Of a DNA stretch of 64,000 bases, positions 54,479 to 63,495 are shown one piece after another. The notes below the pieces were generated by a model that was given only the letters and a program-made list of their open reading frames with translations, made no database searches and was not told where the DNA came from. The DNA comes from JAYZBC01 sp036339375. GTDB lineage: Bacteria > Pseudomonadota > Alphaproteobacteria > MPNO01 > UBA2964. A program made the position numbers and the translations under genes. Positions within the stretch are counted from its first letter, which is position 1. Each line of letters begins with the position of its first letter. The stretch is from assembly GCA_036339375.1 (NCBI GenBank), contig JAYZBC010000025.1, forward strand, positions 54,026-118,025, given 5' to 3'.

Positions 54479-54946
54479 TTAAGTTTTCTTTGCTTGGATA
54501 CTAACTGAACCACCTAATTTTTCTACAGCTTTAACCGCAGATTTAGAAGCACCAACAACCTCAATTCGAATTTTCGAAGTCAACTCGCCTTTTCCGAGTA
54601 AACGAACACCATTTTGGGAAGTCTTGATTAATCCAGCTCCCTGAAGCACATCTTCATTAATAATTTTGGACACATCTATTTTATTAGTATCAATTTCTCT
54701 CTGAATACCTCCCAAATTTACTTCTCTGTATTTCTTCCGAAAGATATTTTTAAATCCCCGTTTTGGTAGTCGCCTAAACAATGGCATTTGCCCACCTTCG
54801 AAACCATTTAAAGAAACACCACTGCGTGATTTCTGCCCTTTCTGCCCTTTGCCACAGGTTTTTCCAAGACCTGATGACCTGCCACGGCCAACCCGCTTTC
54901 TCGTTTTCTTTGCTTTAGTTTTTTCGGATATTTGGTTTAACTGCAT
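54479..54946 (-). CDS. rplO: 50S ribosomal protein L15
   Basis: 155 residues. KTRKRVGRGRSSGLGKTCGKGQ with GFEGGQMPLFRRLPKRGF is the family signature. It follows rpmD by 30 bases, in the normal spc order. Confidence 0.97.
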   Translation of the reverse strand: MQLNQISEKTKAKKTRKRVGRGRSSGLGKTCGKGQKGQKSRSGVSLNGFEGGQMPLFRRLPKRGFKNIFRKKYREVNLGGIQREIDTNKIDVSKIINEDVLQGAGLIKTSQNGVRLLGKGELTSKIRIEVVGASKSAVKAVEKLGGSVSIQAKKT

Positions 54947-54976
54947 TCATTTTTCCTCTTATCAAAACCTTTATCC

Positions 54977-55159
54977 TCAATCTTCAACTCGAACCAAGTG
55001 ATTGACTTTATTAATCATTCCTCGAATAGCAGGTGTATCTTTCAACTCTCGTGTTTTATTCATTTTGTTTAATCCTAAACCAACGAGAGTTTCACGTTGA
55101 TCATTGGGACGCCCAATAGGACTACCTATTTGAGTAATTTTTATTGTTCCTTTACTCAT
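54977..55159 (-). CDS. rpmD: 50S ribosomal protein L30
   Basis: 60 residues, beginning MSKGTIKITQIGSPIGRP, with LGLNKMNKTRELKDTPAIRGM. The start overlaps the rpsE stop by eight bases. Confidence 0.96.
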   Translation of the reverse strand: MSKGTIKITQIGSPIGRPNDQRETLVGLGLNKMNKTRELKDTPAIRGMINKVNHLVRVED

Positions 55160-55763
55160 CTTGGATCTCGCCGTTTTTTTGTTTGTCTTTATTCTGACGG
55201 GGACCTCTTTGCCCTAAAATATCCGAAACCTTGCGCCCGCGTCGGGCAGCAACCGAACGCGGCGATTGTAAACGTGAGAGTGCTTCGAAGGTAGCTTTCA
55301 CCATATTATGGGGATTTGGAGAACCCGTAGATTTCGCAACAACATCTTGCATTCCGAGTGTTTCGAAAACAGCGCGCATTGGACCACCAGCTATTATACC
55401 AGTCCCGGGAGGGGCAGCTCTACAAATGACACGCCCAGCACCGAAACGCCCTTGAACATCGTGATGCAATGTTCGCCCCTCTCTTAGTGGAACTCGGATC
55501 AACTTAGTTTTTGCTTGTTCCGTAGCTTTACGAATTGCCTCTGGTACTTCCCTTGCCTTTCCCGACCCATAACCTACTCGACCTTTAGTATCTCCAACAA
55601 CCACAAGCGCCGCGAAACCAAACCTTCTACCACCTTTAACCACTTTAGCGACGCGGTTGATACCAACGAGTTTATCAACCAAATCACTTTGTTCTTCGTT
55701 ATTATCCTTGGCTCGATCTCGACGTCGCCGATCACGGTGACCCGGTCTTGGAGTAGATGGCAT
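55152..55763 (-). CDS. rpsE: 30S ribosomal protein S5
   Basis: 203 residues. The double-strand RNA-binding N-half has VDKLVGINRVAKVVKGGRRF, and GVIAGG-type residues occur in GTGIIAGGPMRAVFE. The N-terminus (about 25 residues) and C-terminus are extended and charged relative to E. coli S5 (167 residues), which is common in alphaproteobacteria. Confidence 0.98.
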   Translation of the reverse strand: MPSTPRPGHRDRRRRDRAKDNNEEQSDLVDKLVGINRVAKVVKGGRRFGFAALVVVGDTKGRVGYGSGKAREVPEAIRKATEQAKTKLIRVPLREGRTLHHDVQGRFGAGRVICRAAPPGTGIIAGGPMRAVFETLGMQDVVAKSTGSPNPHNMVKATFEALSRLQSPRSVAARRGRKVSDILGQRGPRQNKDKQKNGEIQDE

Positions 55764-55777
55764 AATGAATTTCTCCG

Positions 55778-56140
55778 TTAAAAATTTAGACCAGAATTTC
55801 TTGCTGCATCTGCTAAAGCCTTGACTCGGCCGTGGAATAGATACGCCCCACGGTCAAACACGACTTTCTTTAACCCCTTTTCTTCCGCTTTTTCAGCTAG
55901 CAACTTTCCAACTGCAGCAGCTGCCTCTTTCGTTGCTCCTGAACCTAAAGAACTTCGCAATGAACTATCCAGTGTAGATGCAGAAATAATTGTTTTGCCT
56001 TTGAAGTCGTCAATAATTTGTGCATATATGTTTTTATTTGAACGAAATACCGACAATCTATGCCGATCTTCACTCCGATTCCGTATTCGGATGCGCACTC
56101 TGTTTCGCCGCTTTTGTTTTAAAGAAATTTTCTTTCGCAT
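55778..56140 (-). CDS. rplR: 50S ribosomal protein L18
   Basis: 120 residues. RHRLSVFRSNKNIYAQIIDD and VVFDRGAYLFHGRVKALADAAR are the 5S rRNA-binding family blocks. 14 bases separate it from rpsE. Confidence 0.98.
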   Translation of the reverse strand: MRKKISLKQKRRNRVRIRIRNRSEDRHRLSVFRSNKNIYAQIIDDFKGKTIISASTLDSSLRSSLGSGATKEAAAAVGKLLAEKAEEKGLKKVVFDRGAYLFHGRVKALADAARNSGLNF

Positions 56141-56148
56141 TTTAAAAC

Positions 56149-56682
56149 CTACTTCTTTTTCCCTTCCTTACGAAGGATATATTCGTTTTCATACCTAATA
56201 CCTTTACCTTTATACGGTTCGGGTTTCCGGAATTTTCGAATTGTAGCTGCCACTTCACCAACCTTTTGTTTATCAATTCCCCTAACTTTAACTAATGTAG
56301 GGCGCTCACACGCAACTGTTATTCCCTCAGGGATAGTAAAACGAACTTCGTGGCTGTAACCAAGTTGGAGGACAAGCTCGTTACCCTCTATAGCTGCGCG
56401 GTAGCCGACGCCAACAATTTCGAGGTTTATTGCAAAGCCTTCGTCTACACCTCTCACAATATTTTGTACAAGGCTACGCATTGTTCCCCACAATTCTTGT
56501 GCATTCTTAGAATCAGTTTTCGGTTTCATCAAAAGTTGATTTTCTTTTTGAGAAACCTCTATTTCATCAACTATGGTAAGTTTAAGCTCCCCAAGTTTAC
56601 CTTTTGCTGAGAAAAGTTGCCCTGCAATTTCACAATCCACACCTTCTGGAATATGTACCGGACTTTGACCAACGCGTGACAT
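56149..56682 (-). CDS. rplF: 50S ribosomal protein L6
   Basis: 177 residues with the two duplicated domains; the signature near the C-terminus is PEPYKGKGIRYENE. MSRVGQSPVHIPEGV is the normal start. Confidence 0.98.
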   Translation of the reverse strand: MSRVGQSPVHIPEGVDCEIAGQLFSAKGKLGELKLTIVDEIEVSQKENQLLMKPKTDSKNAQELWGTMRSLVQNIVRGVDEGFAINLEIVGVGYRAAIEGNELVLQLGYSHEVRFTIPEGITVACERPTLVKVRGIDKQKVGEVAATIRKFRKPEPYKGKGIRYENEYILRKEGKKK

Positions 56683-56691
56683 TTTAATCTC

Positions 56692-57090
56692 CTAAAATAC
56701 AGTGCAAAGAATTTCTCCGCCCACGTTTTGCGCACGAGCCTCCCCATCAGAAAGCACCCCTCTAGGTGTGGACAGAATCGAAATACCCAAACCATTATAT
56801 ACGCGTTGTAAATCTCTAATTTTTGAATAAACACGGCGTCCCGGTCGGGAGACACGATGCATTTCCCTTATTACTGGTTCACCCTCATAATATTTAAGTT
56901 CTATCCGAATTTCAGAAAATTTCCGCTCGCTATCGTCTATTATATATCCGCGGATATAGCCTTCCCGTTTTAAAACATCAAGAACGTTCATCCTTAACTT
57001 TGACGCGGGACTTGTAACGGCGTTTTTGTTAGTGCGTTGGCCATTTCGAATGCGGGTTAGCATATCGCTCAACGGATCTGTCATAGTCAT
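56692..57090 (-). CDS. rpsH: 30S ribosomal protein S8
   Basis: 132 residues. DPLSDMLTRIRNGQ at the start and ISILSTPRGVLSDGEAR near the end. The frame is open to 57219, but GGGGAG lies seven bases before the ATG at 57090, and the longer form would overlap rpsN extensively. Confidence 0.98.
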   Translation of the reverse strand: MTMTDPLSDMLTRIRNGQRTNKNAVTSPASKLRMNVLDVLKREGYIRGYIIDDSERKFSEIRIELKYYEGEPVIREMHRVSRPGRRVYSKIRDLQRVYNGLGISILSTPRGVLSDGEARAQNVGGEILCTVF

Positions 57091-57103
57091 ACTAACTCTC
57101 CCC

Positions 57104-57409
57104 TTACCAACTTGATTTGACCATGCCAGGGATGTATCCACTGGATGCAAGATCACGAAGGGCAATCCGTGAAATTTTGAATTTTCTGTAAAAACCTCTT
57201 GGCCGTCCTGAAATTTCACATCGATTACGAACTCGGACAGGGGACGAATTTCGGGGCATTTCTGCTAGTTTAAGCCGTGCTCCAAATCTGTCTTCAACTG
57301 GAAGAGTTTGGTCTTTCGCTATTGCCTTCAACTTTTGTCGACGCAAAGCATACTTCTTAACCATCCGAGTACGTTTCCGATTTTTCTCAATGGCACTGGT
57401 CTTTGCCAT
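57104..57409 (-). CDS. rpsN: 30S ribosomal protein S14, zinc-free type
   Basis: 101 residues, the long form that lacks the zinc ribbon CxxC pairs. The family C-terminus RCEISGRPRGFYRKFKISR is present. Only one copy is seen in the window. Confidence 0.97.
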   Translation of the reverse strand: MAKTSAIEKNRKRTRMVKKYALRRQKLKAIAKDQTLPVEDRFGARLKLAEMPRNSSPVRVRNRCEISGRPRGFYRKFKISRIALRDLASSGYIPGMVKSSW

Positions 57410-57431
57410 AAAAATCCTCCCAAAATTCTTT

Positions 57432-57968
57432 TCAATTTATAGGCATGTTGAAGCCTTTCAATAAAGCTTTAGCTTCATCATCTGTTTTTGCGGAAGTTAC
57501 TATCACTATGTCCATTCCACGCATTTCATCAACTGCATCGTAGTCAATTTCTGGGAATACAATTTGTTCTTTAAGACCCAAAGCAAAATTACCCCTTCCA
57601 TCAAAACTTTTGTTTGATAATCCACGAAAATCCCGAACTTGTGGAAGAGCTATATTTATAAGACGGTCAAGAAATTCATACATTCGATCGCGACGTAATG
57701 TCACTTTACAACCAACAGACATCCCCTCCCGCAACTTAAAGGTGGCAACGGATTTTTTCGATTTGATAATGATTGGTTTTTGGCCTGTAATTAATGACAT
57801 TTCGTTTGCGGCTACATCAACCTTTTTAGAATCAATTACAGCTTCACCGACACCCATGTTGACAACAATCTTTTCTAATTTCGGGATTTCCATAGGATTT
57901 CCATAATTAAAATCGGACTGAATCTCCGCTCTAACTACATTGTCGTAAAGTTCACGTAAACGGGTCAT
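57432..57968 (-). CDS. rplE: 50S ribosomal protein L5
   Basis: 178 residues. NPMEIPKLEKIVVNMGVGEA, RDFRGLSNKSFDGRGNFALG and the final FNMPIN are family blocks. A TTG at 57986 would overlap rplX; the ATG at 57968 with AAGG upstream is used. Confidence 0.98.
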   Translation of the reverse strand: MTRLRELYDNVVRAEIQSDFNYGNPMEIPKLEKIVVNMGVGEAVIDSKKVDVAANEMSLITGQKPIIIKSKKSVATFKLREGMSVGCKVTLRRDRMYEFLDRLINIALPQVRDFRGLSNKSFDGRGNFALGLKEQIVFPEIDYDAVDEMRGMDIVIVTSAKTDDEAKALLKGFNMPIN

Positions 57969-57978
57969 TTTTGAGGCC

Positions 57979-58311
57979 TTAATCAATCATTTCGCCCGAT
58001 CGACGAGCAATACGGACTTTTCGGTTATCTTCAAGCATCTTAAACCCAATTTTGGTTGACTTGCCGGTTTCCGGATCAACTATTGCTACATTAGAAACGT
58101 GAATTGGCGCTTCTTTCTCATCAATACCACCGGGGTTGTTTGCTGACGGCTGATTATGACGTTTCACAAGATTGGTTCCTTGAACAATTACGCGTTGTTC
58201 CTTCGGAAAAACACGCAACACATCTCCAGTTTTACCTTTATCGGCACCAGTAAGAACAATGACACTGTCACCCTTTCGAATTTTTTTTGTCATTTTATTT
58301 TTCTTAGACAT
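57979..58311 (-). CDS. rplX: 50S ribosomal protein L24
   Basis: 110 residues. The KOW motif lies in IRKGDSVIVLTGADKGKTG, followed by GTNLVKRHNQPS. An alternative ATG at 58293 (MTKKIRKGD) matches shorter homologues; AGGA lies nine bases before the ATG at 58311. Confidence 0.96.
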   Translation of the reverse strand: MSKKNKMTKKIRKGDSVIVLTGADKGKTGDVLRVFPKEQRVIVQGTNLVKRHNQPSANNPGGIDEKEAPIHVSNVAIVDPETGKSTKIGFKMLEDNRKVRIARRSGEMID

Positions 58312-58323
58312 AAGAATAAATCC

Positions 58324-58692
58324 TCATAACACTTCGGGTGCGAGAGAAATTATCCGCATATACCGGCGACCTCTTAATTCTCTAGTTACTGGCCCAAAGA
58401 TACGGGTTCCAATAGGTTCACCCTGGGGCGTAATCAAAACTGCCGCATTTCTATCGAAACGGATTGAGCTACCATCCGCCCGATGAATTTCTTTAGCAGT
58501 TCGAACAATTACGGCTCTATGAATATCGCCTTTCTTTACACGCCCTCGGGGAATGGCTTCTTTAACGGTGACAACAATTAAATCACCAATACTAGCACTT
58601 CGACGATGGCTGCCACCAAGGATACGAATGCACTGTACCCAACGTGCGCCCGAATTATCAGCAACTTCTAATTTTGTTTCAACGTTAATCAT
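58324..58692 (-). CDS. rplN: 50S ribosomal protein L14
   Basis: 122 residues. The signature NSGARWVQCIRILGG is near the start, with AIPRGRVKKGDIHRAVIVRT and RIFGPVTRELR following. Standard length. Confidence 0.98.
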   Translation of the reverse strand: MINVETKLEVADNSGARWVQCIRILGGSHRRSASIGDLIVVTVKEAIPRGRVKKGDIHRAVIVRTAKEIHRADGSSIRFDRNAAVLITPQGEPIGTRIFGPVTRELRGRRYMRIISLAPEVL

Positions 58693-58725
58693 TTTAAAAT
58701 TCTTCTTAGTAAACAGAAACCAGCT

Positions 58726-58956
58726 TTATTCGACTAAAATTTCCCATCTCTTTAATTTTGATATGGGCCGGCACTCTCTTATTCGAACAATATCCCCAAC
58801 TTTAAATTTGTTTTCTGGATCGTGAGCCGAATAATTCTTAGAGTGACGAATAAATTTTTTATAAAGCGGGTGTTTAATCCTTCTCTCAACCCGAACTCGG
58901 ATCGTTTTATCTCCTTTATTTGAAACCACTACACCCTGTAACATTCTTTTTGGCAT
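58726..58956 (-). CDS. rpsQ: 30S ribosomal protein S17
   Basis: 76 residues. GVVVSNKGDKTIRVRVERR and VGDIVRIRECRPISKLKRW are the OB-fold signature. Nine bases after rpmC. Confidence 0.98.
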   Translation of the reverse strand: MPKRMLQGVVVSNKGDKTIRVRVERRIKHPLYKKFIRHSKNYSAHDPENKFKVGDIVRIRECRPISKLKRWEILVE

Positions 58957-58965
58957 AACTTACCC

Positions 58966-59169
58966 TTAAACGGTTAATTGCGGACTACGTTCACCAAGAA
59001 CAGACAAAACACGTGCTATGTCACGACGAACTTGACGAATTCGTGCTGTCCCTTCGAGCTGACCGCTGGCCCTTTGAAAACGCAAATTTAACGACTCTTT
59101 TTTTAGCTCATGGAGTTGATCCCGGAGCTCATCATCAGTTTGGGATCTAAAATCGGCAATCTTCATCAT
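58966..59169 (-). CDS. rpmC: 50S ribosomal protein L29
   Basis: 67 residues forming a helical hairpin, with SLNLRFQRASGQLEGTARIR as the family block. Two adjacent ATG codons are available (59169 and 59166). It follows rplP without a gap. Confidence 0.97.
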   Translation of the reverse strand: MMKIADFRSQTDDELRDQLHELKKESLNLRFQRASGQLEGTARIRQVRRDIARVLSVLGERSPQLTV

Positions 59170-59589
59170 TCACCTTTGCTCTGTTACCCTTTTTACCATA
59201 CGGGTTTGTAAAGGTAATTTTTCTGCCCCCAAACGCAAAGCAACACTGGCAATATCTTCGGGAACCCCCCCTATTTCAAACATGACCCTCCCTGGCTTCA
59301 CCCTACAAGCCCAATATTCGGGAGTTCCTTTTCCTTTACCTTGTCTCACCTCTGCTGGTTTTTGTGAAACAGGTAGATCTGGAAAAACGCGAATCCAAAC
59401 ACGTCCTGCTCGTTTCATATGCCTTGTAATAGCCCTCCGAGACGCTTCTATTTGACGAGCCGTAATACGACCTGGGGTAGTAGCTTTTAGACCAAATGAA
59501 CCAAAATTTAAGGTGGTAGCACCTTTGGCATTGCCATGGATTCGCCCTTTGTGTGCTTTACGATATTTAGTTCGCTTGGGAGATAACAT
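59170..59589 (-). CDS. rplP: 50S ribosomal protein L16
   Basis: 139 residues. MLSPKRTKYRKAHKGR is the family start and GKGTPEYWACRVKPGRVMFE the signature. Located between rpsC and rpmC as usual. Confidence 0.98.
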   Translation of the reverse strand: MLSPKRTKYRKAHKGRIHGNAKGATTLNFGSFGLKATTPGRITARQIEASRRAITRHMKRAGRVWIRVFPDLPVSQKPAEVRQGKGKGTPEYWACRVKPGRVMFEIGGVPEDIASVALRLGAEKLPLQTRMVKRVTEQR

Positions 59590-59616
59590 AGCTCAAATCC
59601 TCTTACCCATTTTCTA

Positions 59617-60294
59617 TCAACGTTTGGGTTGTTGCTCTTGAAGACGTTTTTCCTGCGCCATAGGATCATGCGCAAGAACCTCCCCTTTAAATACCCACAC
59701 TTTTACACCGCATGCACCATAAGTCGTTTTACCCGTCGCCACGCCATAATCAACATCAGCTCGTAAGGTATGAAGTGGAACTCTTCCCTCCCTATACCAT
59801 TCCAAACGGGCTATCTCTGCTCCACCTAAACGGCCTCCACAATTGATTCTTATCCCCTCAGCTCCTAGCCTTATTGCTGATTGAACAGCTCTTTTCATTG
59901 CACGCCTAAATGCTACACGTCGCTCAAGCTGCTGAGCAATGTTTTCTGCAACGAGTTGAGCATCAATTTCTGGTTTGCGTATTTCAACGATGTTTAAGTT
60001 CACATCACTTCCGGTCATACGCGATAATTCACTACGCAGCTTTTCAATATCTGCACCTTTTTTTCCAATTACGACTCCAGGTCGAGCGGTATGAATGGTG
60101 ACCCGAGCTTTTTTTGCTGGACGTTCTATAACTACACGAGATATACCGGCTTGACTTAAACGACCTTGGAGATATTCACGAATTTTGAGATCCTCATGCA
60201 ACATAGCGCCATAATGCTCATCAGCATACCAACGGGAATCCCACGTCCTATTTATGCCGAGCCGAAGCCCAATTGGGTTAACTTTTTGGCCCAT
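59617..60294 (-). CDS. rpsC: 30S ribosomal protein S3
   Basis: 225 residues. MGQKVNPIGLRLGI at the start, the KH-domain GKKGADIEKLRSEL, and the C-terminal signature with DVDYGVATGKTTYGACGVKVW. Overlaps rplV by one base. Confidence 0.98.
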   Translation of the reverse strand: MGQKVNPIGLRLGINRTWDSRWYADEHYGAMLHEDLKIREYLQGRLSQAGISRVVIERPAKKARVTIHTARPGVVIGKKGADIEKLRSELSRMTGSDVNLNIVEIRKPEIDAQLVAENIAQQLERRVAFRRAMKRAVQSAIRLGAEGIRINCGGRLGGAEIARLEWYREGRVPLHTLRADVDYGVATGKTTYGACGVKVWVFKGEVLAHDPMAQEKRLQEQQPKR

Positions 60295-60674
60295 CAGCTA
60301 GCCTCCTCGTTCTCTCTAACTACTAAAGTCAAATTACTAAAAGGTTTAGAAATACTGCCCATTCTTCCTCGGGCACGGGCCCGAAACCTGCGAAGAGAGA
60401 ATGATCTTCCCACTGTTGCTTCAGATATATATAATCGATCCACATCTAATTGGTGATTATTTTCAGCGTTTGCTATAGCTGACTGAAGTAGTTGGTGAAC
60501 CTCCGCTGCCACACGACGCCGGGAAAAGGTAAGTTCAGCCAAAGCTTCCGCTACCTTTTTTCCACGAATTAGTTTAGCAACTAAATTCAGTTTTTGCGGA
60601 CTGATCCGAATGGCTTTTGCAAAAGCCATTGCTTCATTATCCCCAAAACGACGAGGAGCCGATTTTTTTCCCAT
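60294..60674 (-). CDS. rplV: 50S ribosomal protein L22
   Basis: 126 residues. ISPQKLNLVAKLIRGKKVAEAL and the exit-tunnel hairpin RRFRARARGRMGSISKP are family features. One-base overlaps on both sides suggest coupled translation with rpsS and rpsC. Confidence 0.98.
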   Translation of the reverse strand: MGKKSAPRRFGDNEAMAFAKAIRISPQKLNLVAKLIRGKKVAEALAELTFSRRRVAAEVHQLLQSAIANAENNHQLDVDRLYISEATVGRSFSLRRFRARARGRMGSISKPFSNLTLVVRENEEAS

Positions 60675-60952
60675 TAGACTCTCCGCACTTTTCTATCAGC
60701 CCCATGGCCACGATATGTACGAGTAGGAGAAAACTCCCCAAATTTATGTCCGACCATGTTCTCCGTTACCAAAACAGGTATAAACTTTTGCCCATTGTAA
60801 ACACCGAAAGTAATCCCAACAAATTGAGGTAAAACAGTCGAACGACGAGACCAAATTCGAATAATATCTTTACGTCCGGAACCTCGGGCCTTTTCTGCCT
60901 TTTTCAGCAGATACCCGTCAACAAAAGGTCCCTTCCAGACAGAACGTGTCAC
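60674..60952 (-). CDS. rpsS: 30S ribosomal protein S19
   Basis: 92 residues. SVWKGPFVDGYLLKKAEKAR, IWSRRSTVLPQFVG and the signature HKFGEFSPTRTYRGHGADRK. Confidence 0.98.
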   Translation of the reverse strand: MTRSVWKGPFVDGYLLKKAEKARGSGRKDIIRIWSRRSTVLPQFVGITFGVYNGQKFIPVLVTENMVGHKFGEFSPTRTYRGHGADRKVRRV

Positions 60953-60963
60953 AATTTTCTCCC

Positions 60964-61791
60964 TTACCTTTTATGCCGTCTACGCATTATGTATTTGTCA
61001 CTAGGCTTTTTTCGTCTGGTGCGCTTGCCTTTTGTTGGCACACCCCAAGGTGTCACTGGGTGTCTTCCACCTGAACTACGTCCCTCTCCCCCGCCATGTG
61101 GGTGATCAACTGGGTTCATAACTACGCCACGAACCGAAGGACGTTTTCCCAACCAACGATTACGGCCTGCTTTACCGATATTTGTATTCTTATTATCAGG
61201 ATTAGATACTGACCCAATTGTCGCCATGCATCGGCCAGGCACCATTCTAACTTCACCAGAATTAAGGCGAAGTTGTGCAAACCCCGCATCTTTGCCAATT
61301 AATTGAGCGTAAGTACCCGCAGCACGTGCTATTTGACCCCCGAGGCCCGGTTTCATTTCGATATTGTGTATAATGGTTCCAACGGGAATATTTGACATTG
61401 GCATAGCATTACCTAGTTTAATATCAACCTTCTCGCCTGAAACAATTTCATCACCCACTGATACCCTTTGAGGCGCCAGAATATAGGAGTCATCCCCGTC
61501 ATCATATTTTATTAAGGCAATGAAAGCAGAACGATTTGGGTCATACTCCAATCGCTCAATTGTAGCAGGCACATCAACTTTAAGTCGTTTAAAATCAATT
61601 TTCCGGTAACGGCGTTTATGCCCCCCACCGCGGTGTCTCATTGTAATACGACCGGCGTTATTCCTACCACCTTTACTCGATAACCCCTCAGTCAACCTCT
61701 TAACGGGCTTTCCTTTCCAGAGTTCAGACCTATCAATCAGTACCAGGGCCCTCTGGGATGGTGTCATCGGTTTATAGTTTTTTAAAGGCAT
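60964..61791 (-). CDS. rplB: 50S ribosomal protein L2
   Basis: 275 residues. NNAGRITMRHRGGGHKRRYR and the peptidyl-transferase-near segment VVMNPVDHPHGGGEGRSSGGR are intact, including the universally conserved histidine. One base after rplW. Confidence 0.99.
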   Translation of the reverse strand: MPLKNYKPMTPSQRALVLIDRSELWKGKPVKRLTEGLSSKGGRNNAGRITMRHRGGGHKRRYRKIDFKRLKVDVPATIERLEYDPNRSAFIALIKYDDGDDSYILAPQRVSVGDEIVSGEKVDIKLGNAMPMSNIPVGTIIHNIEMKPGLGGQIARAAGTYAQLIGKDAGFAQLRLNSGEVRMVPGRCMATIGSVSNPDNKNTNIGKAGRNRWLGKRPSVRGVVMNPVDHPHGGGEGRSSGGRHPVTPWGVPTKGKRTRRKKPSDKYIMRRRHKR

Positions 61792-61792
61792 A

Positions 61793-62116
61793 TCAAATTC
61801 CCGTTGTCACATCGATCATTTCGCCCTCAGCTAATGATATTATTGCCTTTTTAAAATCGGACCGTTTTCCATCTTTACCTCTAAACTTTTTAACTTTACC
61901 TTTTTGCCGCAAAGTATTTACTGACATTACTTTTACTTTAAAAATTTCTTCAACAGCAGCCTTAATTTGCGGTTTGGTAGCAGAAAGGGGTACTCTGAAA
62001 GTAATTTGATTATGCTCTGAACCCATAGTGGATTTTTCTGTAACTAGCGGCGCGATGATTACGTCATAGGCTTCAAGTAAAGAAACCGAGACAGGTTTTT
62101 CTCGTCGCGCGCTCAT
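61793..62116 (-). CDS. rplW: 50S ribosomal protein L23
   Basis: 107 residues. IIAPLVTEKSTMGSEHNQITFRV and MSVNTLRQKGKVKKFRGK are the family blocks. L23 forms the docking site for trigger factor and SRP at the tunnel exit. Four-base overlap with rplD. Confidence 0.98.
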   Translation of the reverse strand: MSARREKPVSVSLLEAYDVIIAPLVTEKSTMGSEHNQITFRVPLSATKPQIKAAVEEIFKVKVMSVNTLRQKGKVKKFRGKDGKRSDFKKAIISLAEGEMIDVTTGI

Positions 62117-62733
62117 TTCAAAAGCCCTTCCAAATGTTTAACTGCCTCTTTTGTTAATACCAGTTTATCTCTACGCAGGATATCGTAAACATTAGCACCC
62201 TGTTGGGGTAATAAATCTATCTGCGGAATGTTAGAAATGGCTAAAGCAAAATTCGGATCAACCTTTTCCCCGCCCAATATTAGGGCAGACTCGAGACCAA
62301 GAACCTTTAATTGAACTGCTACAGTTTTTGTTTTTGGTTTTGGTATGGTTAAGTCATCTATTATTATCAGATTGCCATTTAATTGTTTACTAGAAAGCGC
62401 CGATCTTAACGCAAGCTTACGAACCTTTTTATTAAGACGGTGTGAATGGGACCGTACCACTGGGCCAAAAACAGTTTGTCCACCACGCCATTGAGTAGCT
62501 CGTCTACTACCAAAACGAGCACGGCCTGTACCTTTTTGACGCCAAGGCTTTGCTGTGCTGCCACGAATTTCACCAATTGTCTTTGTTTTATGGTTTCCTG
62601 AACGACGTTTTGCGAGCTGGTAATCTACCATTTTTGCAAGAATTTCTTTTCGAACCGTAACTCCAAATACCATCTCATCCAATTCGACTGAACCAGACTT
62701 CTTGTTATCAAGTGTGACTACGTCGCACTTCAT
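62113..62733 (-). CDS. rplD: 50S ribosomal protein L4
   Basis: 206 residues. The extended tunnel loop is KPWRQKGTGRARFGSRRATQWRGG, with FGPVVRSHSHRLNKKVRKLALR after it. In E. coli L4 also represses this operon; no matching leader is in the window. Overlaps rplC by four bases. Confidence 0.98.
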   Translation of the reverse strand: MKCDVVTLDNKKSGSVELDEMVFGVTVRKEILAKMVDYQLAKRRSGNHKTKTIGEIRGSTAKPWRQKGTGRARFGSRRATQWRGGQTVFGPVVRSHSHRLNKKVRKLALRSALSSKQLNGNLIIIDDLTIPKPKTKTVAVQLKVLGLESALILGGEKVDPNFALAISNIPQIDLLPQQGANVYDILRRDKLVLTKEAVKHLEGLLK

Positions 62734-63485
62734 TTTTTCTCGTCCTTTACTTGCTCTTCATCGGCAGAATTTGCTCCTTCATCCTTCAAAGTGTCCTTTG
62801 CCTCTTTCCCTTTTCCTACCAAGGCTGCAGGGAATGGTGTTTCTTTTGGCAAAGCACTTTTCTTTGAATCTGACACAAGTACAAAACCACCCTTTGCTCC
62901 AGGTACAGATCCACGTAGCATAAGAAGCCCTCTTTCTACATCTGTACTAACTACTTCCAGGTTCTGTACAGTTTTACGAACATCACCCATATGCCCAGCC
63001 ATTTTCTTGCCTTTCCATACCTTTCCTGGGTCCTGGCTGTTGCCTGTAGAACCATGACTTCTATGGCTAATCGAAATACCGTGGGAAGCTTCTAGCCCGG
63101 CAAAATTATGGCGTTTCATTGATCCAGCAAAACCTTTTCCAATACTTTTCCCAACAACATCTACTTTTTGGCCAGCAATAAAATGATTGGCTGAAATTTC
63201 ATCCCCGATTTGTAGAAATGCATCTTCGCTTATACGAAACTCTGCTGATTTTTGTTTTGGTTCAACTTTGGCCTTGGCAAAATGCCCTCTAAGCGGCTTC
63301 GAAACCCTCTTAATTTTTGCATTTCCCCAACCTAACTCCAAGGCATTATAGCCATTACCATCTTTGGTTTTTAAACTTATTACCTGAAGGCTCTGTAATT
63401 TGAGAACTGTAACGGGTACGTGCACACCTTCCGCATTAAATACACGCGTCATACCCATTTTTTTTGCTATGATACCAGTTCGCAC
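62730..63485 (-). CDS. rplC: 50S ribosomal protein L3 with charged C-terminal extension
   Basis: 251 residues against about 209 in E. coli. The core has GIIAKKMGMTRVFN at the start and SIGKGFAGSMKRHNF with GQRTSH-like residues in GISISHRSHGSTGNSQDPG. About 35 residues at the C-terminus are an additional Lys/Glu/Asp-rich tail that looks disordered. Confidence 0.97.
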   Translation of the reverse strand: MRTGIIAKKMGMTRVFNAEGVHVPVTVLKLQSLQVISLKTKDGNGYNALELGWGNAKIKRVSKPLRGHFAKAKVEPKQKSAEFRISEDAFLQIGDEISANHFIAGQKVDVVGKSIGKGFAGSMKRHNFAGLEASHGISISHRSHGSTGNSQDPGKVWKGKKMAGHMGDVRKTVQNLEVVSTDVERGLLMLRGSVPGAKGGFVLVSDSKKSALPKETPFPAALVGKGKEAKDTLKDEGANSADEEQVKDEKK

Positions 63486-63495
63486 GATCCAATTC

